From positions 1 to 64,000 of the forward strand of contig CANGJJ010000009.1 in NCBI GenBank assembly GCA_947454485.1: 64,000 nucleotides of DNA. Direction: 5' to 3'. The position numbers and the translations under genes are program-made. This document shows positions 49,975-60,424 of this stretch, in pieces. The number at the start of each line of letters is the position of its first letter. The stretch's first letter is position 1. The stretch comes from Beijerinckiaceae bacterium. GTDB lineage: Bacteria > Pseudomonadota > Alphaproteobacteria > Rhizobiales > Beijerinckiaceae. Under the pieces are notes generated by a model that saw nothing but the letters and a program-made list of their open reading frames with translations, searched no databases and had not been told where the DNA came from.

Positions 49975-51790
49975 TGTCCTCTCCGGCGGCCACTTGCATT
50001 GTGTTGGCAGGCTGGGCCAAGCCCTGCTCTGCCAGTGAAGCAGCTTCTGCGCCGTGACGCACCAACTCAAAATGACGATTGTGGAGCGGCACGAGACCCG
50101 CAGCGCCCCCCACAGTGATGATCACAGCCTTGGGAAGCAGCTGTGTCAGAGTCTCAAAAAAGTTGATTTGTGCAGGCTGGTCGAAGGCCGACAAACCACC
50201 TTCAATCATCAAGATTTCCGGGCAAGAACACAGAACTTGCACAAGCGCCAAACGCTGCCGGTCATGAGGAGCGAGCGCCTGATCCCAACGTCCTTTTTCA
50301 TCCAATCGGGAGACGAAAGCAGAGGCTCCAAAGGCCTGTAACGCGCTGATCACAACTTCGTCAGAACGCCGCTCAGGCAGCGCCATGGAGAGCAAAGCAT
50401 CGCGCAACCGCCCTGCTGGAAGGAAAGGTTGGGCCGACAAGAACCCAATGCGCGCATTGACGGGCAGCAGCACCCCGCCTGAACCCCACTGCCAAATGCC
50501 AGCAATGGCGCGCAGCAAAGAGGTTTTGCCAGTGCCTGCATCACCGCTCAGCCAAATGCGATCACCGGGCGCAAATTTGGCATCAGCATGCCCAACCACA
50601 AGACGTCCGCTCGCATCGGTGAGGCGAAGATTCGCCAGATGAACAAGACCATCATCGCTGACACCGCGCGCAATCGCGGGTGCATCGCCGCCGCATTCAG
50701 CGTCCGTCTCATCATAAGCATCGATCAGCTCAACAACACGGCGGGCCGAGGCATACCATTCAGCAATGCGCCAATAATTATCAACGAGCCAGCTGATCGC
50801 GATCTGCACCTGAAAGAAGGCTGAGGCCAGTTGCACCACTTCTCCCAGCGACAAATCGCCAGACAGATATTTCGGTGTTGCCAGCAACAATGGCACAACG
50901 GGGATCAGCGCCGTATTGGCATTCATCACCCAAGTCACATTGCCATGCTGGCGCACAACATGGAGCCAATCAGCGACAAGTCCGCGATAGGTGCGCTCCA
51001 ATCGCGCGCGCGCGCTGGGCTCGGCATGGGACAGAACGACAGCTTCTGCATTTTCGCGCAGATGAATCATCTCAAAGCGAAAACGGGCCTCAGCTTCGTT
51101 CTTGGCCGCAGCCGCACCTGCAAGCTGACGCCCGGCAATTGGCACCAATGAAGAGGCAACAACGCCATAGACAAGGGCGCCAATCACCATGAAAGCGGGA
51201 ACGGTGAGATCAACGCTGCCAATAGTGACATTCAGCGAGCCACCCACGCTCCACAAAATGCCAACGAAGGTTGAGGCCGAAAGCAATGCGGTGAAAAGAC
51301 CAATGGCGAAATCCACCAAAGGCTCAGTTGCCATGCGCACATCATCGGAGATGCGATATTCGGGATTGGGCATGCCCTGCGCCGACAGGCCCATGCGATA
51401 GAAGCGCTGACGCGCTAGCCAGCTGTCGAGCAAACGCGCGGTGATCCATTCACGCCAGCGCACTTGCAACGTCTCGCGCGTTCGCACAATGCCAACGCCC
51501 ACAGCCGCAATCCCGACCACCAAAATCGGAAAAGCGATACCCGCCACCAACAAAGTCGAGCCGTCGCGATTTTCCAGCGCATCAAAGAACCAGCGGTTCC
51601 AGCTATTGGTGGCGACATCAACGATGAGTTTGAGAACAAGGAAGCCAGCCAGACCAAAGGTCAGCAACCAGGCCATGCGACCTGACGGACCGGACCAAAA
51701 GCCCGCCGCAAAACGATTGAAGCGATTGACTGTGGCGCGATCAATGACGCCGGGAGACGTCAGCGCCTCTTGCGGCGGAATATCACTCAT
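49952..51790 (-). CDS. SbmA/YddA-like ABC transporter permease/ATP-binding fusion with degenerate NBD
   Basis: N-terminal TM domain (FWSGPSGRMAWLLTFGLAGFLVLKLIVDVATNSWNRWFFDALENRD); Walker A LSGDAGTGKTSLLRAIAG; see findings for other motifs. Confidence 0.87.
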   Translation of the reverse strand: MSDIPPQEALTSPGVIDRATVNRFNRFAAGFWSGPSGRMAWLLTFGLAGFLVLKLIVDVATNSWNRWFFDALENRDGSTLLVAGIAFPILVVGIAAVGVGIVRTRETLQVRWREWITARLLDSWLARQRFYRMGLSAQGMPNPEYRISDDVRMATEPLVDFAIGLFTALLSASTFVGILWSVGGSLNVTIGSVDLTVPAFMVIGALVYGVVASSLVPIAGRQLAGAAAAKNEAEARFRFEMIHLRENAEAVVLSHAEPSARARLERTYRGLVADWLHVVRQHGNVTWVMNANTALIPVVPLLLATPKYLSGDLSLGEVVQLASAFFQVQIAISWLVDNYWRIAEWYASARRVVELIDAYDETDAECGGDAPAIARGVSDDGLVHLANLRLTDASGRLVVGHADAKFAPGDRIWLSGDAGTGKTSLLRAIAGIWQWGSGGVLLPVNARIGFLSAQPFLPAGRLRDALLSMALPERRSDEVVISALQAFGASAFVSRLDEKGRWDQALAPHDRQRLALVQVLCSCPEILMIEGGLSAFDQPAQINFFETLTQLLPKAVIITVGGAAGLVPLHNRHFELVRHGAEAASLAEQGLAQPANTMQVAAGEDNGRGDEG

Positions 51791-51865
51791 GCGCGCAGCC
51801 AACTCTCCCCAAAGCCCAACCTTTGTTATACGGGCAAGTCCAAATCGGCCAGAGCCAAGATGACG

Positions 51866-53707
51866 TTACACACGGCGCACCGGTTTGGCAGCATCCAGCA
51901 GGCGCAATTGCACACGCTCGCCCCCGCCCCAGCGGTCGATAGCCAGCGTACCCGCCAAATGCAAAGGCTCGCCCCGCGCAGCCATAATGGCGCGCCCAAG
52001 GGGCTCATGCGCCTGCCGGAAGGCAATGGCATTAATAAAGGCCCCATCGCCCGCTTTGGCGCGCACCCGCAAATGGCCCGTACCAACCTCGCTTGCATCC
52101 ACGATACGATGCGCCGGGAAGACGAAAACCGGATCCGGATTGCCCGAACCAAAAGGCCCTGCCCGTTCCATCTCTTCAACAAGCTCAGGACGAGCACCAG
52201 CCGCCGTCAGCGCCGCATCGACCATAAGAGCCTCGCCCGCCCGAGCCGCCTCCACAGCGCTCGTGAGCTTCTCCTCGAGGAAGGCCCGGAAGTCACCGAG
52301 CCTCTCGCGCTCAACCGTAATGCCTGCCGCCATGGCATGGCCGCCGCCCTTGACCAGAAGGCCGGCCTCAACCGCCGCGCGCACAACGCGGCCCAGATCA
52401 ACGCCTGGGATCGAGCGACCAGAACCAGTCCCCACCTTGCCCATCATCGCGATCGCAAAAGCAGGCCGCTTGAACCGCTCCTTCAAACGCGCCGCAATCA
52501 GGCCAACAACACCCGGGTGCCAGCCCTCCTGCGCCGTCACAACCGCCGCGCCATGATCTTGCGCGCCCAAACTGGCAAGCGCTTCGGCTGTAGCCTCTTC
52601 AACGGCAGCCACTTCGATTGTTTGGCGTTCGCGATTGAGCCGGTCGAGTTCAGCGGCAATCTGCGCAGCCTCCACCTCGTCCTGCATCAGAAGTAATTTT
52701 GCACCCAGAGCCGCATCACCAATACGGCCCCCAGCATTGATGCGCGGCCCTATCAGATAGCCCAGATGATAGCTGCTGGGCGGGCCTGCAGCACCTGCTG
52801 CATCAAAGAGCGCGCGCAGACCCGGACGCGCCCGCGCGCGCATCACCACAAGGCCGCGCATGACAAAGGCCCGGTTGAGCCCTTTGAGCGGTACGACATC
52901 GGCCACAGTTGCCAAAGCCACCAAATCAAGCCGGGCCATCAGATCAGGCTCAGCGCGCGCGGATGACCAATAGGCCTTGCGGCGCAAGGCGCGATTGAGA
53001 CCCACCAGCACCATGAAAGCAACGCCCGTGGCACATAAATGCCCAAGGCCCGACAAATCATCCTGACGATTGGGATTCACCAGCGCCACGACTTGCGGCA
53101 GCACTTCAGGGGCTTGGTGATGGTCGATCACGACCACATCCATGCCGGCTTTTTTCGCCGCCTCGAAAGGCTCGAAACTCACCGTGCCGCAATCAACCGT
53201 GACAAGAAGCGTTGCGCCGCGCTCAGCCAAGGCGCGGATCGCCTCCACATTGGGGCCATAGCCCTCAAAGATACGGTCAGGAATATGGATGATATAGGGA
53301 ACGCCGCAGTCTTCGAGATAGCTGGCCACCAAAGCACTCGAACAAGCGCCATCGACGTCATAATCACCAAAGATCGCGACCGTCTCTTTCGTCTCGATAG
53401 CGCGAACAAGACGGGCCAGAGCGGGCTCCATATCGCTCAGCACATCAGGATCAGGCATGAGGCTGCGCAGCGTCGGCTCTAGAAAATGTGCGGCCTCGTC
53501 AGGCGCAACGCCCCTGCCCGCCAAAACCCGCGCCAACATGTCCGAATGGCCATAGAGCTGCACCATGGCCTGCGCATGGCCCTGCGCTTCCAGATCCAGC
53601 CGGTCGCGCCATGCTCGACCGAGGAAAGAGGACTGCACATCAAGAAAGAGGCGGTTCTGCGCGAGCATAGCCGTGCCTAGCACGGCCAGGTCCCGTCCAA
53701 AAGCCAC
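51866..53707 (-). CDS. recJ: Single-stranded-DNA-specific exonuclease RecJ
   Basis: VAIFGDYDVDGACSSALVASYL; VVIDHHQAPEVLPQVVALVNPNR; SGRSIPGVDLGRVVRAA; GGHAMAAGITV. Exact start uncertain (53707 or 53668). Confidence 0.95.
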   Translation of the reverse strand: MAFGRDLAVLGTAMLAQNRLFLDVQSSFLGRAWRDRLDLEAQGHAQAMVQLYGHSDMLARVLAGRGVAPDEAAHFLEPTLRSLMPDPDVLSDMEPALARLVRAIETKETVAIFGDYDVDGACSSALVASYLEDCGVPYIIHIPDRIFEGYGPNVEAIRALAERGATLLVTVDCGTVSFEPFEAAKKAGMDVVVIDHHQAPEVLPQVVALVNPNRQDDLSGLGHLCATGVAFMVLVGLNRALRRKAYWSSARAEPDLMARLDLVALATVADVVPLKGLNRAFVMRGLVVMRARARPGLRALFDAAGAAGPPSSYHLGYLIGPRINAGGRIGDAALGAKLLLMQDEVEAAQIAAELDRLNRERQTIEVAAVEEATAEALASLGAQDHGAAVVTAQEGWHPGVVGLIAARLKERFKRPAFAIAMMGKVGTGSGRSIPGVDLGRVVRAAVEAGLLVKGGGHAMAAGITVERERLGDFRAFLEEKLTSAVEAARAGEALMVDAALTAAGARPELVEEMERAGPFGSGNPDPVFVFPAHRIVDASEVGTGHLRVRAKAGDGAFINAIAFRQAHEPLGRAIMAARGEPLHLAGTLAIDRWGGGERVQLRLLDAAKPVRRV

Positions 53708-53737
53708 GCTGGACCGCCATCCGCAGACTTTGTCACC

Positions 53738-54211
53738 CTAGCGGGTCGCAGGCCGCCCCATGCGATTGGCCCTGTCGATGGCCACCAGCTGCTGGCTCTT
53801 CACGGCTGCCAGCGCGAGGGGAATGAAATCCCCGACCCGATGTTCCTGTCCGCCACCGCCGCGAAACACATAAAGCCCCTGCGTCGTCACAACGACATCG
53901 CCCGCCCGCAGGGTCGTGTCGTAGAGAAAGGGCCCCAGCGGCCCTTTGCCGACCGGTGGCGGGGGTACTTTCTCGGGCTTGGAGGATGGCTCAGCCCCCG
54001 GCGCATAAGTGTCCATATAGGGGTTGCGTTGTCCGGGCGGGATTGAGCCTGCCGGCAAAGAGGCGACTGTGGGCTGGCGGCTCACACGATCGCTCCAGAA
54101 AGGCTGCGTCGCAGGTGGTCGTCTGCTCCCGAACAAAAATTCAAGCAGTCCTTCCGCCTGCACAGCGCTCGCACAGAAAAGCAGACTCGAAAGCAGAATG
54201 GCACGCAACAT
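53738..54211 (-). CDS. Secreted hypothetical protein
   Basis: Signal peptide MLRAILLSSLLFCASAVQA; Pro-rich mature part; TTLRAGDVVVTTQGLYVFRGGGG. Confidence 0.6.
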   Translation of the reverse strand: MLRAILLSSLLFCASAVQAEGLLEFLFGSRRPPATQPFWSDRVSRQPTVASLPAGSIPPGQRNPYMDTYAPGAEPSSKPEKVPPPPVGKGPLGPFLYDTTLRAGDVVVTTQGLYVFRGGGGQEHRVGDFIPLALAAVKSQQLVAIDRANRMGRPATR

Positions 54212-54270
54212 TCACAGCACTCCGGCTAAGCCAGAATGCCAACGCACAAAGCGTGGCAGAGTTGCCAAAC

Positions 54271-54299
54271 AAAAAGGGCCGCCCAATGGGCGACCCTTG
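54271..54299 (-). terminator. Rho-independent terminator downstream of glpX
   Basis: On minus strand AAGGGTCGCCC-ATT-GGGCGGCCCTTTTTG (one G-U pair). Confidence 0.85.
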
Positions 54300-54321
54300 A
54301 TGCTGTGAATATGTGTGCAAC

Positions 54322-55308
54322 TTAGAACTTGGTGAAGTCGCGATGTTCAGCCTGAATGCGGCGCACAGTACCTGTGACAGAGCGATAGATCACCGTCTCG
54401 GTCTCGATCTTGTCCGCGCCAAACTTCACGCCCTTGAGCAGCGCACCATCCGTCACGCCAGTGGCGCAGACGATGACATCGCCAGACGCGAGTTCGGTCA
54501 TTTCGTATTTCTTATGGGGATCCTTGATGCCCATCTTCAAAGCGCGTTCGCGCTTGGCCTCAGTGTCGAGGATCAAGCGACCCTGCATCTGGCCACCCAC
54601 GCAGCGCAATGCACCCGCAGCAAGAACGCCCTCAGGCGCACCGCCCGTGCCCATATACATATCAACGCCTGTGGTCTCAGGCTGTGCGGTGAAGATCACG
54701 CCAGCCACGTCACCATCAGTGATGAGACGCACAGCAGCGCCAGCCTTGCGCACGCCTGCAATGAGATGTTCGTGGCGCGGACGATCAAGGATCAGCACCG
54801 TGATCTCGCCGGGAGGAACGCCCTTGGCTTTTGCCAGCGCGCGCACATTTTCTTCAGCGCTCTTGTCAAGATCGACCACACCCGCCGGATAGCCCGGGCC
54901 AATGGCAATCTTTTCCATGTAAACGTCGGGCGCATTGAGCAGCGAGCCAGAACGGGCCATCGCCATGACAGCGATGGAGCCAGGCATATCCTTGGCGCAG
55001 AGCGTTGTGCCCTCGAGCGGATCAACCGCGATATCGACCTTTGGGCCAGTGCCCGTGCCCAGCGTCTCGCCGATGAAGAGCATGGGCGCCTCATCGCGCT
55101 CGCCTTCGCCAATCACAACCGTGCCAGCGATGGGCAGGCGGTTGAGTTCGCGGCGCATAGCATCGACCGCCGCCTGATCGGCAGCCTTTTCATCGCCACG
55201 ACCGCGCAGACGCGCAGACGCCACTGCCGCGCGCTCGGTGACGCGCACCAGCTCCAGCGTCAGGATGCGTTCGATAATCTTTTCTTCCTGAATGACGAGA
55301 TCGGTCAT
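54322..55308 (-). CDS. glpX: Class II fructose-1,6-bisphosphatase
   Basis: VVIGEGERDEAPMLFIGETLGTGTGPKVDIAVDPLEGTTLCA; GTGGAPEGVLAAGALRCVGG. Confidence 0.96.
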   Translation of the reverse strand: MTDLVIQEEKIIERILTLELVRVTERAAVASARLRGRGDEKAADQAAVDAMRRELNRLPIAGTVVIGEGERDEAPMLFIGETLGTGTGPKVDIAVDPLEGTTLCAKDMPGSIAVMAMARSGSLLNAPDVYMEKIAIGPGYPAGVVDLDKSAEENVRALAKAKGVPPGEITVLILDRPRHEHLIAGVRKAGAAVRLITDGDVAGVIFTAQPETTGVDMYMGTGGAPEGVLAAGALRCVGGQMQGRLILDTEAKRERALKMGIKDPHKKYEMTELASGDVIVCATGVTDGALLKGVKFGADKIETETVIYRSVTGTVRRIQAEHRDFTKF

Positions 55309-55336
55309 GATGGTCCTCTGGTCGGGCCGGTAAAAG

Positions 55337-56641
55337 TTATTCGCGTTCGATTCGGATGACCTGCGGGCGTTCCGCGATATAGCCGTCCTTGACCACCGCT
55401 TCCAGCGCCTCGCGGATCGCTGTTTCGGAGGTCGCATAGGTAATCAGCACAACAGGCACAGTACCCTTGGCGCCGGTCTCGCCCGGCGGTTTGCGCTGCA
55501 TGATGCTCTCAAGCGAGATTTGGCGCTCAGCCATGCGGGTCGCGATGGCAGCCGCAGCACCGGGGCGATCTTGCACAGACAAGCGAATGTAATAGCCGCC
55601 CTCATGAATCTGCATGGGCAGACGCTTGGCGCTCTCCAGCGAAGCAACAGGCAGGCCGAAAGGCGCTGAGCGAATGCCCTTGGCGATATCGGCAATATCC
55701 GCCACGACCGCCGAGGCCGTTGCATCACCGCCAGCACCCGGGCCAACAAGTGTCAGCTCCTTCACCGCATCCGCGTCAATCGTCACAGCATTGGTCACGC
55801 CCATGACTTCTGCAACTGCAGACGACTTCGGCACCATGGTGGGATGAACACGCTGCTCGATGCCATGCGCCGTGCGCTGTGCAACACCCAAAAGCTTGAT
55901 GCGATAGCCAAGCTCATCGGCTGATTTCAAATCAGCGAGCGTGATCGACTGAATGCCCTCAACATGGATGGCATCTTTATCAACGGCCGTACCGAATGCG
56001 AGCGAAGTCAAAATGGCAAGCTTATGGGCCGTATCGAAACCGCCGATATCAAAGGTCGGATCAGCCTCGGCATAGCCAAGACGTTGTGCTTCTTTCAGGC
56101 AATCTTCAAAGGACAGTCCCTCGCGCTCCATACGCGTCAGGATGTAATTGCAGGTGCCGTTCAAAATACCATAGACGCGCACGATCTGATTGCCAGCAAG
56201 ACCCTCACGCAGCGTCTTCACAACCGGAATGCCGCCCGCAACCGAAGCCTCAAAGCCAAGCGCAACATGCTTGTCTTCCGCCATGCGCGCGAGCTGCATC
56301 CCATGAGCCGCGAGCAGTGCCTTGTTGGCCGTGACGACAGATTTGCCAGCCAAGAGCGCAGCTTCAACAGCCTCACGCGCAGCGCCTTCAGAGCCGCCCA
56401 TCAATTCCACGAACAGATCAATGTCGGGCGAGCGCGCCAGAGCAACAGGATCATCGAACCAGCTGAGGCCCGAGACATCAATGCCACGGTCGCGGCCGCG
56501 CTCACGCGCTGACACCGCCACAACCTTGATGGAGCGGCCACTGCGGCTGGCAAGAGCTGCCGACTGGCGCTCGAGCAAACGAATAACGGAAACGCCGACG
56601 GTACCAAGACCGGCTATGCCGACGCGAAGGATCTGGGACAT
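55337..56641 (-). CDS. hom: Homoserine dehydrogenase
   Basis: LRVGIAGLGTVGVSVIRLLER; VVTANKALLAAHG; GILNGTCNYILTRM; GYAEADPTFDIGGFDTAHKLAILTSLAFG; C-terminal ACT domain. Confidence 0.96.
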   Translation of the reverse strand: MSQILRVGIAGLGTVGVSVIRLLERQSAALASRSGRSIKVVAVSARERGRDRGIDVSGLSWFDDPVALARSPDIDLFVELMGGSEGAAREAVEAALLAGKSVVTANKALLAAHGMQLARMAEDKHVALGFEASVAGGIPVVKTLREGLAGNQIVRVYGILNGTCNYILTRMEREGLSFEDCLKEAQRLGYAEADPTFDIGGFDTAHKLAILTSLAFGTAVDKDAIHVEGIQSITLADLKSADELGYRIKLLGVAQRTAHGIEQRVHPTMVPKSSAVAEVMGVTNAVTIDADAVKELTLVGPGAGGDATASAVVADIADIAKGIRSAPFGLPVASLESAKRLPMQIHEGGYYIRLSVQDRPGAAAAIATRMAERQISLESIMQRKPPGETGAKGTVPVVLITYATSETAIREALEAVVKDGYIAERPQVIRIERE

Positions 56642-56719
56642 GGGGCCTCTGGCAAAAGGGCAGCGCCGCGCCTTGTGCCTCATTTGTGCGGCCCAATCAA
56701 GGAACGCTCGCGCTTGGCG

Positions 56720-56956
56720 TTAATTCAGGCCCGTGGGGGAGACATCGTCGGGGCGTACAGGCACCGAGCGCACCCGCCGGGTGGGCAGGTCCACAGGGCT
56801 GAATTCCCCCTTGGAAGGCTCCATAGAGGCCTGAGGTGCGGGGGTTCCATGCCCATGCGGCGCATCCTCGCTCACGGTCCCAAACAGGATCCCGACGAGA
56901 AAGACGAGCATTCCGAGCAGGAAAACCCACAGATAACGAATGGCGCGATCGATCAA
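56720..56956 (-). CDS. Small single-pass membrane hypothetical protein
   Basis: 78 aa; MIDRAIRYLWVFLLGMLVFLVGILFG TM segment. Confidence 0.45.
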   Translation of the reverse strand: MIDRAIRYLWVFLLGMLVFLVGILFGTVSEDAPHGHGTPAPQASMEPSKGEFSPVDLPTRRVRSVPVRPDDVSPTGLN

Positions 56957-57049
56957 GCAAGCCTCACAACGCCGACTCAGGCCTAGCGAAGCTAAGTCAG
57001 GGGCCGCGCGACGGCAAGATGAGCCACCTCACCGCCGCGCCCCAACCTA

Positions 57050-58090
57050 TCACTTATTGTGCAATGCTTTCTTGATCTCGTCTGGCAGCGCTTTGGGCGC
57101 GGCATAGATCTTCTTGATGAGGGCGTGGACATCCTCCGCACTCACCGGATCGACATCGAGCGAGGCGCGCTTGGCATCGGCCCTCAACTCAGGATCCTGC
57201 AACGCAGCCCAGAACGCTTTGCGCAGCGCGTCAACACGCTCCTTTGGCACTTCAGGGGCGAGCATATAGGGACGACCAAAGACCATCTGCGCGAAAAAGA
57301 GTTCGAGCATGGCGCGCTGATCATCTGTCTTGGCAAAGCTCATCGCATTGGGAACGCCTGCCTTGTTCAGATCGGGATGACCTTTGGTATGGGTCTGCAA
57401 CACGACACGCATCGTGCCATTCTCACCGAACCAACCCGGATTGGTCACAGAGATCGAGGGCCAGGCAAAACCGCAGGCCGCCTGCACTTCGTTTTTATCA
57501 ATTGCCAAACCGATTTCGCGGCTGCCGGGATAACCCAGCACCATCTTGAATTTCGTGCCGATGATCGCATTCAGGATCTTCGGAAAATCCGAGGTCGAGC
57601 TGGCATTGCTGGCCCCCAGCAGCAGCTCCTTCTTGAACAGATCTTCCACATTGGTGGTGGAGGCATCCTTGCGAGCAACGCAGATATAGACATCGTCATT
57701 CGCGCTGCCGAGGAAATAGGCCTTGGAGGGATCATGCTGCACAGGTGTGATGCCGATCAGCGGCTCCAGCAATGCACCGCCATATAGCGCAGCGATCACC
57801 GTGCCATCTTTAGGTGCGGCATTGTAAACATAATTGCCGGCAACATTCGAACCTGCGCCCGGCATATTGGAGACGACAAAGGTCGGAGCGCCCGGCATAT
57901 GTTTCGTCATATGACGCGCAAGCAAGCGCGCATAAGTGTCATAGCCACCGCCCGCTGAAGAGCCGACGAGAATCTGAACAGTCTTGCCTTTGTAGAAAGC
58001 GGCGATGGCCTCATCGGCCGATTGCGCCATGGCGCCAGCGCATGACAGGCCCAAGGCAACGAGACTGACGAAAGCCCTCTTCAACAGCAT
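57050..58090 (-). CDS. Bug/TctC-like periplasmic binding protein
   Basis: Signal peptide; GKTVQILVGSSAGGGYDTYARLLARHMTKHMPGAPTFVVSNMPGAGSNVAGNYVYNAAPKDGT. Confidence 0.85.
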   Translation of the reverse strand: MLLKRAFVSLVALGLSCAGAMAQSADEAIAAFYKGKTVQILVGSSAGGGYDTYARLLARHMTKHMPGAPTFVVSNMPGAGSNVAGNYVYNAAPKDGTVIAALYGGALLEPLIGITPVQHDPSKAYFLGSANDDVYICVARKDASTTNVEDLFKKELLLGASNASSTSDFPKILNAIIGTKFKMVLGYPGSREIGLAIDKNEVQAACGFAWPSISVTNPGWFGENGTMRVVLQTHTKGHPDLNKAGVPNAMSFAKTDDQRAMLELFFAQMVFGRPYMLAPEVPKERVDALRKAFWAALQDPELRADAKRASLDVDPVSAEDVHALIKKIYAAPKALPDEIKKALHNK

Positions 58091-58157
58091 TTCCTGACCC
58101 CTCAAGATGCGCCTGCGGCGCTTGGGGCAATCAAAACAGACTCGGCGCCAAACAGCA

Positions 58158-58182
58158 ACGGCCGGACACGAGGTCCGGCCGT
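58158..58182 (-). terminator. Strong stem-loop downstream of the aminotransferase gene
   Basis: ACGGCCGGAC-ACGAG-GTCCGGCCGT, perfect 10-bp stem. Confidence 0.7.
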
Positions 58183-58205
58183 AAATAAACGGAAAAGCAG
58201 GAAGA

Positions 58206-59423
58206 TCAGGCCGGACGCTTCAGATCCACGACATTGTGGAGGATCTCGTCGGCACTGTCGAAGAATTTGCGAATGCCGCGCGCCGCCTGACGGATACGCT
58301 GCTCATTCTCGACAATGGCGAGGCGCACATAGTCATCGCCATATTCGCCAAAGCCAATGCCCGGCGCCACAGCCACATCAGCCTTCTCGATGAGAAGCTT
58401 TGAAAACTCAAGGCTGCCCAGATGGCGGAACTTCTCGGGCACCGGCACCCAAGCAAACATGGTTGCCTCAGGGGTCGGGATATCCCAACCGGCCGCAGCA
58501 AAGCTCTCCACAAGCGCGTCACGACGCTTCTTGTAGATCGAGCGCATCTCTTTGATGCAATCATCAGGACCGTTCAGGGCTGCGGCAGCCGCCACCTGAA
58601 TGGGCGTGAAAGCGCCATAATCAAGATAGGACTTCACGCGCGCCAGAGCCGCCAACAAGCGCTCATTGCCAACCGCAAAGCCCATACGCCAGCCAGCCAT
58701 GGAGAAGGTCTTCGACATGGAGGTGAATTCAACCGTCACATCCATCGCACCGGGAACCTGCAAGACAGAAGGCGGTGGGTTATCGTCGAAATAAACCTCA
58801 GCATAGGCGAGATCCGACAGAACGAAGATCTCATGCTTCTTGGCGAAAGCAACAAGGTCTTTGTAAAAATCGAGACCCGCAACACAGGCCGTCGGGTTGG
58901 ACGGATAGCAGGTCACAACCGCAATCGGCTTGGGGATCGAATGAATAACCGCACGTTCAAGCTGAACGAAGAAATCCGGCGACGGCTCTGCATTGACCGA
59001 GCGAATAACACCGCCCGCCATCAAAAAGCCGAAAGCATGGATCGGATAGGACGGGTTAGGCACAACCACGACATCGCCGGGCGCAGTGATAGCCTGCGCC
59101 ATATTGGCGAAGCCCTCTTTGGAGCCCAAGGTCGCGACAACCTGCGTATCGGGATTGAGCTTCACGCCAAAGCGGCGCTCGTAATAGGAGGCCTGTGCAC
59201 GGCGCAGACCCGCAATGCCCTTGGAGGCAGAATAGCGATCAGTGCGCGGCTTGCCGGCCGTCTCAACCAGCTTCTCGATGACATGTTTGGGGGCGGGCAA
59301 ATCAGGATTGCCCATGCCAAGGTCAATGATATCGGCTCCATTGGCGCGGGCCTGTGCCTTCAGGCGGTTCACCTGTTCGAACACATAAGGCGGCAGGCGC
59401 TTGACGCGATGGAAGTCGCTCAT
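58206..59423 (-). CDS. PLP-dependent aminotransferase (LL-diaminopimelate / aspartate-alanine aminotransferase type)
   Basis: RLPPYVFEQVNRLKAQARANGADIIDLGMGNPDLPAPKHVIEKL; SMSKTFSMAGWRMGFAVGN. Confidence 0.92.
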   Translation of the reverse strand: MSDFHRVKRLPPYVFEQVNRLKAQARANGADIIDLGMGNPDLPAPKHVIEKLVETAGKPRTDRYSASKGIAGLRRAQASYYERRFGVKLNPDTQVVATLGSKEGFANMAQAITAPGDVVVVPNPSYPIHAFGFLMAGGVIRSVNAEPSPDFFVQLERAVIHSIPKPIAVVTCYPSNPTACVAGLDFYKDLVAFAKKHEIFVLSDLAYAEVYFDDNPPPSVLQVPGAMDVTVEFTSMSKTFSMAGWRMGFAVGNERLLAALARVKSYLDYGAFTPIQVAAAAALNGPDDCIKEMRSIYKKRRDALVESFAAAGWDIPTPEATMFAWVPVPEKFRHLGSLEFSKLLIEKADVAVAPGIGFGEYGDDYVRLAIVENEQRIRQAARGIRKFFDSADEILHNVVDLKRPA

Positions 59424-59489
59424 CGATTCATCCTCGAAAGTAGTGCACTCGTCTAACTTATCTGCGTTTCACTTCCAACTTGTGAACGC

Positions 59490-59900
59490 TCAACGGCCCG
59501 GCAGAATTGCCCCCTTGGCCTGACAATAGCCCACGCAGCGCTCGGCAGCCTTTGGCTTGGGCTTTGGCTCAGCAGCGAGTGGCTTATAGTTCCCAGCCAC
59601 GGCCTTGCGGCCACCCAGCTGGTCATGATCCCGGCGCAATGCGTCGAGTTGCGCCTCTTGGGCGCGGATCTGGGCCGGGGTCAGTGCCTTGCCCGCAGGC
59701 TCGGGGCGCTGGGAATGAACCGGAACAAAGTCCATCTCAGCCGGACGGGAGTTGCGGACGAAATCGGGAGCCTCAACGGGACTGGAGCGCAAATTGAGGA
59801 AGCTCAGCGGCGACATGGAGCGCTCCTGCGCAACCACAGGCGCGGCAAGACCGGCCACCAAGGCCAGAGCCAAAAACCCGATCCCAATGCGCTTGCCCAT
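59490..59900 (-). CDS. Secreted hypothetical protein
   Basis: Signal peptide MGKRIGIGFLALALVAGLAAPVVAQ; C-terminal CVGYCQAKG. Confidence 0.5.
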   Translation of the reverse strand: MGKRIGIGFLALALVAGLAAPVVAQERSMSPLSFLNLRSSPVEAPDFVRNSRPAEMDFVPVHSQRPEPAGKALTPAQIRAQEAQLDALRRDHDQLGGRKAVAGNYKPLAAEPKPKPKAAERCVGYCQAKGAILPGR

Positions 59901-60148
59901 CACTTCACCCGTGGTTCGAAGAACCGCATCTAGCACCGCCACTGGGGCGATATCATGATCGCCCCCTTTCTACAGCCTTCGCAGAAACTTGGCACTAGAC
60001 TTCTGTCAGCATGACGGAAAGCCGACAGGTGCACGGGGCTGGAAAGGAAATTATCGTTTATTTTCCGTTACTTAAATTCAGCCCCCAGATTGGCCTCTGT
60101 CTTGCTAACCTTGTCTTGGACCCTTCGAGTCACTTGGGAATCAAGACC

Positions 60149-60379
60149 ATGAACCGCCTGCACGCCTTCTTGTTCGGCTCAATCGAGAGTATCGACATCC
60201 ACTCCGACAGTTCGGATGGGCAGGAGCTGCGCACCAAGGCGCTCGCCTCAATCGGCATTTTTGATGCCCCGGTCCCGGTCCGCATGCAGCCCGCTTTGCT
60301 GGGGGCTGACTATGTCCTCGTCCAATATAAGGCCGGGCTTTTGCGCGAGGCCCATGCCGATGTTCTGGTTCTAAACTGA
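60149..60379 (+). CDS. Small hypothetical protein
   Basis: 76-aa ORF MNRLHAFLFGSIESIDIHSDSSDGQELRTKALASIGIFDAPVPVRMQPALLGADYVLVQYKAG. Confidence 0.5.
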   Translation: MNRLHAFLFGSIESIDIHSDSSDGQELRTKALASIGIFDAPVPVRMQPALLGADYVLVQYKAGLLREAHADVLVLN

Positions 60380-60424
60380 CAACCAGCTTGCAAGCCTAAA
60401 AAACCGCTTATATCCTAGAGCCTT

